A model generated the notes under the pieces. That model searched no databases. It had not been told where the DNA came from and saw only the letters and a program-made list of their open reading frames with translations. The position numbers and the translations under genes are program-made. From contig NZ_BAJQ01000008.1 of NCBI RefSeq assembly GCF_000613785.1, positions 1 to 60,849 on the forward strand: a stretch of 60,849 nt of DNA, given 5' to 3'. Below, one piece after another: positions 47,412 through 56,404 of the stretch (the first letter of the stretch is position 1; each line of letters opens with the position of its first letter). The stretch is from Segatella oulorum JCM 14966. GTDB lineage: Bacteria > Bacteroidota > Bacteroidia > Bacteroidales > Bacteroidaceae.

Positions 47412-50400
47412 CTACTCCCATACTTCCGCATAGAAAGCAGCCAGTTCGGGCACTTTGATGAATGTCCTAAACCGTTCCTTCTGAATGATGTCGTTTGTGA
47501 TGGAGAACTCATAGTCGGTCGACTTCTTGGCAAAGACGGCTGCCCAGGCGTCAAAACTGTTGATACCCTGCTTCTCCAAAGCCTGCGGACGGAGGTATTT
47601 GAAGAGCAAATACAATTCTGTCAGACTGTTGGAAATGGTCGTTCCCGAAAGGAAAGTGGCTCCCAAGTCCTTGCCGGACCTCTCCTGTATGGTACGAATG
47701 GCAAAGAGCATGTTTAAGGCACGCTGTGAGCCATCAGGATTGCCCAAACCCGACACACGGTCGTGGCGGGTGTTGAACATCAGGTTCTTGAATTGGTGCG
47801 ATTCATCTACAAAGAGGTGGTCGATACCCATCATCTTGAAATCCACGGCATCGTCCTTACGCTCGGCGATGCTGTCCTGTATGTTCTGCAACTTGGCTTC
47901 AAGTGTCTGCTTGCGCTTCTCCAAGCCTTTGAGCATACCACGGGAGATGTCTCTTCCTTGTTGTCGCAACACTTCGAGGTTTTCCTCCACGGAGTCCATT
48001 TCCTTCTGCAGGATAGCCTCCTGTATCTCCAAGGCTTGCGGTATCATTCCGAACTGTTCATGCGTAAGTATAATACAGTCCCAGTCGTTGTTCTTGATGT
48101 CGTTGAAGATACGTTGGCGGTTCTGCTTATTAAAATCGTTCTTACCCGGATAGAGTATCTTAGCATTGGGATAAGCCTTGCGGAACGTGTCGGCAATGTC
48201 GAATACGTTTGCCTTCAGTCCGATAATCATCGGCTTGTTCGCCAAACCCAACCGTTTCATCTCGTAGGCTGCCGTACACATGATGAGTGTCTTGCCCGCT
48301 CCCACCTCGTGGTCGCAGATACCGCCGCCGTTGGTCTTGAGCATCCATACGGCATCCTTCTGGCTCTTGTAAAGGTCGGCAATGCCCAATCGTCTGAGGT
48401 CAAGGTCGGGAAATGTCTGGTGCGTACCGTCAAAGTTTGGTCGCACAAAGCAATTGAAAAGGCGGTTGTAACGGTCGGATAACTGCTGCTTGAACGTGTC
48501 AGGTGTGCGTCCGAGCCAATCGACAAAGCCCTGTCTGATTTCCTCAATCTTGGCATTTGCCATCTGGATGGCATGTCCGTCCCTTACTTTGATGGTCTTG
48601 GTCTCTCCCGTAACCTTGTCCGTCACCTCCTTGCTCTTGTTGATGTCGGGAATGGTGTTGTGCAGGGCGTGCTTGAGGAGATTGATGCCATCATAGCGGC
48701 GGAACTCACCCTGTACGGCATACTTGTGCCAGATATTAGCATTCTTTCGGTCGCAGACAATGGAATACTCGTCCATGTTGGAATGGTAGGATACGCCAAT
48801 ATCCGTCCCGAAAAACTCCGAAGCGAACCTGCCATAGACCTTGGCAGGTATCCAGCGTTCACCGAGATTGAAGTCAAGGTCGGCAAAAGGGATGGGTGTC
48901 GGCGTGGCGGCACGCAGGGCGGCAAAGCTCTGCTTCGCTTCCTCATGCTCCGGATGGTCCAAGAGCCACGACTCGATGCGCTCCGCTTTCTCGATCACGT
49001 TACCCGAAATGAACTTGTCGGCCACCTCATAGCCGTCCTCCTCCGGATTGTAGAAGATACGCCCCTCCAAAGCGGACAGCATATCACTTTCCTCCATGTC
49101 AGGAAGCAAGGAACTCATATAGTCAAGCTCCACCGTACCGTACTTGTTGAGTGATGCACCCAATGCCTCCATCGGGTCTGCGGCAACGGACAGTTCGGTG
49201 GTGGCAAATGCCGTAGGATGGTCAAAGATGTCTGCCTTGATGTACCTGCCGTTTTCGGAGCGTTCCAAGAAGAGCATTTCCACGCCCGTGGCATCCATCT
49301 TGATGATGTCGGTGTTCGTCTTCTGGTTAAAGTAGCCCCAGCGTGCAACATAGTCATCATACAGGTGGTTGAGCCTGCTGCGGTCTTCCCTGTCTTCTGC
49401 ATGGTTCTCTGCCTCGTAGTCATAGAGACGATGATAGCACTCCCGTATCTCGATATAGGCTTTGAGACGGGAAAGCTGCGCATACGGCAAGTCCATCGGG
49501 TTGAAGGTTGGATGTCGCTTTAAGTCAGAAAGAAACCCCACCTGCCCTTTCTGCACGACAATGGAGCCGTCTCTCAGGTGAGAGTCCGGCGAAGAGAGAA
49601 AAGGGCGTGGTGAAGCGTCAAACTCCTTTCTGACTTCCGCTATCGGTTTTGGCTTGCGCTCCTCGGCTTCGTTCATGAAGTCGAAAAGTGACGGCTCACG
49701 TGAAGAGGAAGAAGCTGCTTTCCTGCTACTACGAGTACGCCGTTGAGGAATAGTTGCTGCCTTTTGCATCTTGGACTCCGATGATTTCTGGGGAACAGTT
49801 TTTGTTATAGGACGATGCGCCTGTGAAGTTCCTGAATTATCCTTGATTTCATTGTTCACACGGCTGACCTCTCTTGTCCAAAGGCTGTATTCCTCAGGGG
49901 CAAATAGTGACAGCTGCTCCGGTTGTCCGATGTCTTCTATGTTATTGTCCACCACCGGATGATGATCGTCATCAAAGAATATCGTCTGTCCGTTCATCTC
50001 TCTTGGGGATTCAATATCCGTACGGATTTCCCGTTGTTCCTGCTCGTATTGATGATGAAGCGTCAGGGCGGGTACGCCTTCGGGCGCAGGTTCAACGTTT
50101 ATGGACGATTGCTCTGACACAGATTGCTGTGGTGCAGACTCCGATGATGGTGGTTGCAATGGAGTGGTCTCTCTGCTGGAAACGGTATTTTCTGTTGTCT
50201 GTGCCTTGGTAATGGTAAAATCGTCCGGTTCTATGACTTGCCCGATATTAATTCCTGTTTCAGTTTCTAATTCTTCCTTGGGCGTTTTGATTTCAGATGT
50301 TCCGTTCACAGTCTCCTTTACGGTGTCTTCTGTCTTTGTTGCCGCTTCTTCCTTGATTTCCTCTGCTACCATTTTTTCTTTGGTATATTGTCCCCTGACG

Positions 50401-52031
50401 ATTTCTTCCAGTTCGGCTATCTCGTGCAATTTCTTAGGAGAGAAATACAGGTCACGTTCAATCCCCAGTCCTCTTACCTTCACTCCTTCCATTTCATCGA
50501 GGGACATATTGCCAAGCTCCCAGCCGTACCCCATCGTGACAGCACCGAAGCCAATGCGGCTCTTAGGGTCATATTCCAAAAGGTAGGCTGTGTATGCTCC
50601 CATAGGGAAGAAATAGCGTGCATAGGCAACCTTATCGCCTATGAGTTCCTTTTCCGTTGAATAGAGTTTGGGCAATTGCTTCCTGATGTGGTCAGGCATG
50701 AGGTTATGGGCGTCAGTATCGTCTTCATCCTTTATTTCCTGAATTTGCGGTTTTTCTTCCGTCCGCACGTCAACTCCTAATTTTTGCAGCATCTCGTCAA
50801 CCCTCACCTGCCATTCTTCCTTGGTCATCGGTATGCCAGTTTCATAGAGCTTGCGGTCGATACGCTGTCCCATTTCAAGGGAGAGCTGTGTTCGGAGACT
50901 TTCTGCCATTTCATCAATCCCTCCTGTGAACCGATACTCCCACGCCGGTCTTCCATAAGGGTCTGTACCCATTATGCGCTCTGTGGCAATGGTGCGATGA
51001 GAAATGTCTTTCCAATCTCCTACAAAAAGAGAGTTATGCTTGAAGACGACTGAAGAGCCTTCTTCTTTGGGAACAGAAACGGTTTCTACGAACTGCTGTT
51101 CAATGCCCTTGCTGATTTCTTTACCTGTTTGCTTCTGCAGGACAATGAGGTCACTACCCACGTCCGTACCTGCATTGTCTGAAAACATACCCGATGGCAG
51201 TCGGAGGACAGAGATAAGGCGGCTGTTCTGCATGAGGTAACGGCGTATGGCTTCATTGCGGGGACTGTCCAAAACGCCCTGTGAGGTGATAAATGCCAGT
51301 AAGCCACCTTCCTTGATGCAGTCCAGACCTTTCACGAAGAAGTAATTGTGAATGGCACGTGTTGACTCACGTTTAAGAGTGCCCCTGCCTTTGCTATACT
51401 CTCGGTCATAGACCATAAAATCACCGAAAGGAATGTTACTTGTAATAAGGTCGTACTTGTCCTTGTCTTCTAACTCCCCAATGGCTTCAAAAGGCTCGTT
51501 TCGGACGAACACGTTGCCTTTACCATAAGGGTGCAGGGCTTGTGAGATGCGGGCAGTAAGCAGGTCTTTTTCCATTGCATCTACAACTCCAGCCTGCCTT
51601 GCAAAGGTCTCGGCAAATGCACCCATACCTGCTGATGGGTCTAAGCATCGTCTTACCTGCAGGTTTGTGGAGACAAGTGCGTCTGAGATGGCTGAAACGA
51701 TACGGGTATCGGTATAGAAGGAGGTCAGTACGCTCGCCTTGATGCTCTCCCAATACCGCTTGGCGGTGTTGGCATCTACGGCTTCACGATAAATCATCTG
51801 CTTGAGTTGTTGTGTCGGCTCAAAGAGATTCTGTTCAGACTTACTCCAATAGCGTATGTCATCGGGATTGTCCGTGCGGTTGAGTACACATTTCAAGCCA
51901 CCGAAGCCCTGATAGTTTCGTAAGATACTTTTTTCAGCTTCGGTGGCTTCGCGGCGTTCTTTCTCTAATCGCAAGACCACACGGATAGCTTCCGTGTTGG
52001 CTTGCAGGACTTCTTTCTTATTGTATGCCAT
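47412..52031 (-). CDS. N-terminal part of split N-6 DNA methylase / SNF2 helicase
   Basis: 1539 codons: the methylase and the ATP-binding helicase half of a protein that would be ~2110 residues unsplit. Methylase motif I CLDPSAGMGAFAETFARQAG (~135-160) and motif IV TSNIPFGDF (a NIPF variant). A variable linker (~600-850) follows. The SNF2 helicase has Walker A HEVGAGKT (~1255), DEAH-like FVDESHQF and motif III FLSGTTISNS. Homology ends at LAAFYAE; the last three residues (VWE) come from the inserted element. Such proteins are conserved in CTnDOT-like elements, next to topB. With the helicase C half removed, ATPase function is doubtful but the methylase may still work. Confidence 0.9.
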   Translation of the reverse strand: MAYNKKEVLQANTEAIRVVLRLEKERREATEAEKSILRNYQGFGGLKCVLNRTDNPDDIRYWSKSEQNLFEPTQQLKQMIYREAVDANTAKRYWESIKASVLTSFYTDTRIVSAISDALVSTNLQVRRCLDPSAGMGAFAETFARQAGVVDAMEKDLLTARISQALHPYGKGNVFVRNEPFEAIGELEDKDKYDLITSNIPFGDFMVYDREYSKGRGTLKRESTRAIHNYFFVKGLDCIKEGGLLAFITSQGVLDSPRNEAIRRYLMQNSRLISVLRLPSGMFSDNAGTDVGSDLIVLQKQTGKEISKGIEQQFVETVSVPKEEGSSVVFKHNSLFVGDWKDISHRTIATERIMGTDPYGRPAWEYRFTGGIDEMAESLRTQLSLEMGQRIDRKLYETGIPMTKEEWQVRVDEMLQKLGVDVRTEEKPQIQEIKDEDDTDAHNLMPDHIRKQLPKLYSTEKELIGDKVAYARYFFPMGAYTAYLLEYDPKSRIGFGAVTMGYGWELGNMSLDEMEGVKVRGLGIERDLYFSPKKLHEIAELEEIVRGQYTKEKMVAEEIKEEAATKTEDTVKETVNGTSEIKTPKEELETETGINIGQVIEPDDFTITKAQTTENTVSSRETTPLQPPSSESAPQQSVSEQSSINVEPAPEGVPALTLHHQYEQEQREIRTDIESPREMNGQTIFFDDDHHPVVDNNIEDIGQPEQLSLFAPEEYSLWTREVSRVNNEIKDNSGTSQAHRPITKTVPQKSSESKMQKAATIPQRRTRSSRKAASSSSREPSLFDFMNEAEERKPKPIAEVRKEFDASPRPFLSSPDSHLRDGSIVVQKGQVGFLSDLKRHPTFNPMDLPYAQLSRLKAYIEIRECYHRLYDYEAENHAEDREDRSRLNHLYDDYVARWGYFNQKTNTDIIKMDATGVEMLFLERSENGRYIKADIFDHPTAFATTELSVAADPMEALGASLNKYGTVELDYMSSLLPDMEESDMLSALEGRIFYNPEEDGYEVADKFISGNVIEKAERIESWLLDHPEHEEAKQSFAALRAATPTPIPFADLDFNLGERWIPAKVYGRFASEFFGTDIGVSYHSNMDEYSIVCDRKNANIWHKYAVQGEFRRYDGINLLKHALHNTIPDINKSKEVTDKVTGETKTIKVRDGHAIQMANAKIEEIRQGFVDWLGRTPDTFKQQLSDRYNRLFNCFVRPNFDGTHQTFPDLDLRRLGIADLYKSQKDAVWMLKTNGGGICDHEVGAGKTLIMCTAAYEMKRLGLANKPMIIGLKANVFDIADTFRKAYPNAKILYPGKNDFNKQNRQRIFNDIKNNDWDCIILTHEQFGMIPQALEIQEAILQKEMDSVEENLEVLRQQGRDISRGMLKGLEKRKQTLEAKLQNIQDSIAERKDDAVDFKMMGIDHLFVDESHQFKNLMFNTRHDRVSGLGNPDGSQRALNMLFAIRTIQERSGKDLGATFLSGTTISNSLTELYLLFKYLRPQALEKQGINSFDAWAAVFAKKSTDYEFSITNDIIQKERFRTFIKVPELAAFYAEVWE

Positions 52032-52124
52032 AGTGTTTTTAAAAATTAAGGTGGAGGTAAAAAGGTCGGGAGATATAAGTATTACCTCCCGATCTATATC
52101 TGTAAATCTCCGTTTCTGTCGGGA

Positions 52125-54206
52125 TTATTTTCCTCTTTGTTTTCCTTTCTTGTTCTCAAACTCAAAGGAAGTGGTGTAATCTTCGCCCAGAACCAGTCGG
52201 GCATTGAATTTCTTTCCTGCCTTGCTGGTCAGCCCTTTAAGAATAGGCGTACGACCAGAGTTTATCAAGTCACGGATATTATCTTCAGATAGAAGTATAC
52301 CGCAGACTTCACGAAACACATGGAAGCCACAGGTTTCATGTCTGCACTTGGCTACCTTGGCATAGATGCCGACACTTTGCTGTCCGCATTTTGGGCAGCG
52401 GTAAACAGGATAGGACTTTTGTTCGGGAGTAAGTGAAAGGAGTTCCTCACAGATGGTACTTACATAAGAGTTGATGCCTTGTGAGAACTTATCAGATGGC
52501 ATCTTTCCTGCTTCAATAGCGGCAAGGGCAAGTTCCCAACTGCCTGTCATCTCTGCATTGGCGATCTTCTTGTCCTTGACAATCTCATAGACAGCCAGGC
52601 CTTTTTCTGTCGGTATGATGGCTTTCTTGTCTCTTCGGATATAGTCACGGAGGATAAGCGTTTCGATGATATTGGCACGGGTGGCAGGTGTTCCGATACC
52701 ACACTCCGCCATTGCTTTCTTACTTTCTGCATCTTCAACCTCTTTTCCTGCGTTCTCCATAGCAGAAAGTAAGGCTGCCTCCGTGTAGAGTGGTTTAGGT
52801 TTGGTCTTATGTTCCGTGATTTCAGCATTAAGCAGTGTCAGGAGTTCACTCTGAGCCAAGTTTGGCAGCGAAGACAAAATCTGTTCATCGTCACCCTCTT
52901 TCCTTTCTGCTTCAGTTACCTTGTCTTTCTTCACAGCCTTCCAACCCAAGGAAATTTGTCGACATGCTTTCCAAGTAAAAGTACTGTTGCCATCCGTAAA
53001 CAGTACCTGCATGCGTTCTTCCTCTGAATCGGGGGAAAAGGCTTCGACAAAGCGATTGCTCACCATCTGGTAGACGGTCGCTTCATCTGTTGACAATCCT
53101 GATGGTGTTTCACCAGTCGGGATGATGGCGTGGTGGTCGGTAACCTTGGTATTGTCCACAGAATGGCGGTTAAGTGGATTTGATAGTGGCATGCCTATCT
53201 TGCGCAGCAGGACGGGTACTTCCTCGAAAACATCCTCGCTGATGTATCGACTGCCTGTGCGGGGATAGGTCGTGATTTTCTTCTCATAGAGGCTCTGGGC
53301 TACCGAGAGGGTCTTGTCTGCAGAAAAGCCATGGCGTCTGTTGGCTTCCTTCTGCAAGGCAGTAAGGTCGTACAAGAGTGGTGGCGGTGTACCAGCCACC
53401 TTTCTTACGACCGATTCCACTTTAAGCCGGCTCTGACTGCGAAGTGCAGCGAGGGCTGTCTGTGCCGATGCTTCATTCTCATAGTCTTTACAGCCAACGG
53501 CTTTTATTGACACGCCCTCTTTTTCTGTAAAAACAGATAATTTCCAATAGGGTACGGAAGAAAAATCACGGTTCTCTATGTACCGACGGCAGACCATTGC
53601 AAGGGTTGGAGTTTGTACCCGTCCCAAGGAATAGCCTCCCCTGCGGGCAATGGAAAGCGCACGGCTAGCATTGATACCCACGAGCCAGTCGGCTTCGCTT
53701 CTTGCCTTGGCGGAGTGGTAGAGATTGTCATAATGGCTTCCGGCCTTGAGATTGGAAAGTCCCTCACGAATAGCCTTATCGGTGAGTGAACTTATCCAAA
53801 GTCTTTCGAAAGGCTTTTTACAATCAAGATATTGATAGATGTATCTGAAGATAAGTTCACCTTCACGTCCTGCATCGGTGGCGACGATGATGCGGTCTGC
53901 CTTGTCAAAGCAGGAGCGTATCACTTTGAGTTGTTTTAATGCTACAAGGTCTGATACATACTCCTTGTCCTTACGTACTTGTCGTACCACTAACTGAAAA
54001 GGATTGGGACGAATGGGCAGATCTTCAGCTCTGTAGGCAGAAAAACCGTAGGTTTCGGGCATGGCAAGGGCGATGAGGTGTCCCATTGCCCAAGTAACGA
54101 CATAGCCACAGCCTTCCATATATCCTTCTTGTTTACTCTTTGCCCCTACGATGCGGGCAATATCTCTGGCTACCGAGGGCTTCTCGGCGATAATACAAGT
54201 TGTCAT
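52125..54206 (-). CDS. topB: DNA topoisomerase III of conjugative element
   Basis: A 693-residue type IA topoisomerase. Toprim domain: CIIAEKPSVARDIARIVGAK at the N-terminus and DAGREGELIFRYI at ~118-130. The active-site Tyr lies in TYPRTGSRYIS (~315). A zinc-finger region follows (YRCPKCGQQSVG then CRHETCGF, ~605-635). The C-terminal segment (LINSGRTPILKGLTSKAGKK) is the same kind of repeat as in the neighbouring DUF3945 protein. The gene is intact. TopB, the methylase-helicase and the DUF3945 protein are a conserved run in CTnDOT-like elements, likely for DNA processing in transfer. Confidence 0.93.
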   Translation of the reverse strand: MTTCIIAEKPSVARDIARIVGAKSKQEGYMEGCGYVVTWAMGHLIALAMPETYGFSAYRAEDLPIRPNPFQLVVRQVRKDKEYVSDLVALKQLKVIRSCFDKADRIIVATDAGREGELIFRYIYQYLDCKKPFERLWISSLTDKAIREGLSNLKAGSHYDNLYHSAKARSEADWLVGINASRALSIARRGGYSLGRVQTPTLAMVCRRYIENRDFSSVPYWKLSVFTEKEGVSIKAVGCKDYENEASAQTALAALRSQSRLKVESVVRKVAGTPPPLLYDLTALQKEANRRHGFSADKTLSVAQSLYEKKITTYPRTGSRYISEDVFEEVPVLLRKIGMPLSNPLNRHSVDNTKVTDHHAIIPTGETPSGLSTDEATVYQMVSNRFVEAFSPDSEEERMQVLFTDGNSTFTWKACRQISLGWKAVKKDKVTEAERKEGDDEQILSSLPNLAQSELLTLLNAEITEHKTKPKPLYTEAALLSAMENAGKEVEDAESKKAMAECGIGTPATRANIIETLILRDYIRRDKKAIIPTEKGLAVYEIVKDKKIANAEMTGSWELALAAIEAGKMPSDKFSQGINSYVSTICEELLSLTPEQKSYPVYRCPKCGQQSVGIYAKVAKCRHETCGFHVFREVCGILLSEDNIRDLINSGRTPILKGLTSKAGKKFNARLVLGEDYTTSFEFENKKGKQRGK

Positions 54207-54226
54207 AGTGCTGAATGGTTTTAAGG

Positions 54227-55630
54227 TTACATTCTACGTCCACGAGATTTCTTCTGTTTGTTCTCGTCCTGCTTTTGCTTCTGCTCGGCAGTAGGCTGTG
54301 TCTGTCCGGTCTTCAATGGCTCTTTCACATTCTTGGTGGCTTCATTCGTCTTACCGTGGTTATTCACGGCTACCTGCGTCTTGTGCTCTTCGGCTACGGC
54401 AACGACCTTTTCCTTGCCGGTTTCCTGCTTCTTGTCAGGATTCCATTTATAAAAGCGTGGGCGGTTCTGTTCCTTGTCCATGCGAACATAGGCGTTGAAT
54501 GATTGTCCCTGTTTATCCACCATATTCTTTAGATATAGTGTGTGACCGCTATCCAAGGCTTCACGCTGTTTTTCTGATAACTCCAAGCCGCAAAGCTTAT
54601 GTGGGATACCTTGCTGCTGTGTCTGCTGCTGCCGTTCCTTAAATCCACGGTTATTGTCGAAGATGAACTCAATGCCTTTCCGCTCGGCATTGACCTGCAA
54701 AGTTGCATCAAAGGTCTTACCACTCTTGGCGGTCATGCCTTCCACTTTCACAGCTTTGCCCTCCACTAGGTCTTTATACTGGGCATCAGAAAGTGTCACG
54801 CCCTTGATTTCCTTGGGAATGTTCACACGGTCGGCACGCAGGGCTACAATCTCGTTGGTCTGCGGGTCGATGGAGACGTAGGCGGCAAACGGTTCCCCGT
54901 TCTTGGGGGTTACCTCAATGGTCTTGCCGAGATTACCCGTAGTGAGGAGCTGCTCCTTTTCTTCGGGAGAGAACTTGTAGCCCATATAGGGAAAATCGAG
55001 TTGCGGTTCCTTTCTCAAAGGATGAATTGCCAAACCAATATTGCCACTATCGTCCGTACGGAACGCTAGACGTGCTTCAGTGTAGATAGTAGTGTCTCCA
55101 ATAGGTACGGCAATCGTCACGAGATTACTCTTCTGCCAATTAAGCATTTTCTCTAATTCTCCGCCTTGTTCCAACCGTTCACGGGAAAGGCCAAGACTGT
55201 CGAGCATCTTCCAATCCACCTTTTCGGGGTTAATGGCGGTAGCATTCTTCTGCTGGGGCAGATAGTCCCCAAAGGGAACGCCCATCTCTGCCAGTTGCTG
55301 TTTGCTTTCGGGCTTTTCACGGCTTTGCAGCATGGTGCGCAGATTGTCCACGCCTTGCTCCACATTGTCTGCCACGACCTTGTACAACCCGAAATGAGTC
55401 GGGTTGTTGAACTGTTTGAGGAAGTTGGTCATGAAGTTCTTCAGAAGTCCATCCTTGTTGTTGAACTTCAGGAACGCTGCTTGATTGGCAGCGACAGCCT
55501 CAGTGGTTTTAAGGTTTCCCTTTTCGTCAACACTGGATACGACGGACAATTTACCCGCTTCCTGATCGTTCTTCACTTCCGTGCGGTCTTCCAAGACCAG
55601 TACGTAATTGTCATTGCTGTTTGATTCCAT
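54227..55630 (-). CDS. DUF3945/DUF4099 protein of conjugative element
   Basis: A 467-residue cytoplasmic protein. The N-terminal ~200 residues include the DUF4099-like LDSLGLSRERLEQGGELEKM. The second half has two DUF3945-type repeats (LVEGKAVKVEGMTAKSGKTF and LDSGHTLYLKNMVDKQGQSF), and the tail is Gln/Lys-rich and basic (KKSRGRRM end). The repeats match the end of the adjacent TopB, which suggests shared binding to a partner or DNA. It lies 20 bases upstream of topB, in one operon. Function is not established. Confidence 0.8.
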   Translation of the reverse strand: MESNSNDNYVLVLEDRTEVKNDQEAGKLSVVSSVDEKGNLKTTEAVAANQAAFLKFNNKDGLLKNFMTNFLKQFNNPTHFGLYKVVADNVEQGVDNLRTMLQSREKPESKQQLAEMGVPFGDYLPQQKNATAINPEKVDWKMLDSLGLSRERLEQGGELEKMLNWQKSNLVTIAVPIGDTTIYTEARLAFRTDDSGNIGLAIHPLRKEPQLDFPYMGYKFSPEEKEQLLTTGNLGKTIEVTPKNGEPFAAYVSIDPQTNEIVALRADRVNIPKEIKGVTLSDAQYKDLVEGKAVKVEGMTAKSGKTFDATLQVNAERKGIEFIFDNNRGFKERQQQTQQQGIPHKLCGLELSEKQREALDSGHTLYLKNMVDKQGQSFNAYVRMDKEQNRPRFYKWNPDKKQETGKEKVVAVAEEHKTQVAVNNHGKTNEATKNVKEPLKTGQTQPTAEQKQKQDENKQKKSRGRRM

Positions 55631-56404
55631 TGCCTAATTATTTTAATGATGAATACTATTATCAAGCAGCTAAATTATGGATATAAATATAATGTGGAAA
55701 GCACTGGGGAAATTAAAGGAGAAATAGGAAAATCATGGGAAGAACAATTATGAATTTTCCTAAAGTTTTCATGTCATTAGTATCTTTCCTATAATGTTCT
55801 AAATTCTTTTGATGACGAGAAAAACAGAATTCTAATGATATTCGCTATTATTTCAAAGGCTCCATTGGGGATAACTCCCTTCCCAAATACCAGTTATCAT
55901 TTCTTGCAATAGCTGATAGCAGCGTTGGCAACCTGCTTCTACAAAGAGATGATTGGAGCATCACTTTCCACAACGTTCCAATTAGAATCTGCACAGTTCA
56001 AATTGTAATAGCTATTAATAGTATATTGGTCATACAAAACACTAAATATTATGGTACAGAGAAAGGACAATAACCTGATATTCTGTCTCTTTATGTAACT
56101 ATTCAGCGATAAGGTGTATAACTATTATTGATTATCAATAAGTTACATAAATAGATACATGCAAATTCTAATAAAGAATGTCATTTCAAGCCTTTTTGCC
56201 ACAATGTTACGTTTATAAGTTCTCGATATTCAACGTTCATTATCGCTGAATAGTTACTCCTTTATGTATAAATGTTATTATATGTTAAAATAATGATGTT
56301 TTTAAAGACGTTTTTTTGTATTTTATATTTTTTCTGATTAACTTTACCCATCAAATATCATTGTGTAGCTTTTATTCTGTTGATAATTCATAAAGAGTTC
56401 ATTC
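55631..56404. other. AT-rich intergenic region between conjugative element and peptide locus
   Basis: No gene is supported on either strand. It contains the 163-bp inverted-repeat unit (56095-56257) and a promoter-like TTTG...TAACTTTA (about 56316 and 56338-56345) before the next gene. The element border probably lies somewhere here, but no second border is available for comparison. Confidence 0.5.
56095..56257. repeat. MITE-like unit with 18-bp perfect inverted ends
   Basis: GTAACTATTCAGCGATAA (56095-56112) and its exact complement (56240-56257) enclose 127 AT-rich bases without coding capacity. The ends resemble IS terminal repeats, so this may be a non-autonomous transposon. No target duplication is obvious. 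Confidence 0.55.

Larger units (their letters stand above)
29151..47432. mobile_element. Nested ~18.3 kb integrative element inside the methylase-helicase gene
   Basis: Bounded by the 8-bp direct repeat TCCGCATA (29151-29158 and 47425-47432). Two tyrosine recombinase genes lie at its right end. The host gene becomes a continuous frame when one repeat copy and the insert are removed. Contents from left: outer membrane protein and lipoproteins, TonB receptor/HmuY, DUF438 protein, membrane proteins, MobC-like gene, candidate oriT, DUF3408, two HTH genes, DUF1896 and two recombinases. No relaxase or type IV secretion genes are visible, so transfer would need a helper such as the surrounding conjugative element. 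Confidence 0.88.

Noticed and set aside
48257..49523. Long open frames opposite the methylase-helicase gene
   Set aside because: They are antisense shadows of a strongly coding frame, without domains or start context.
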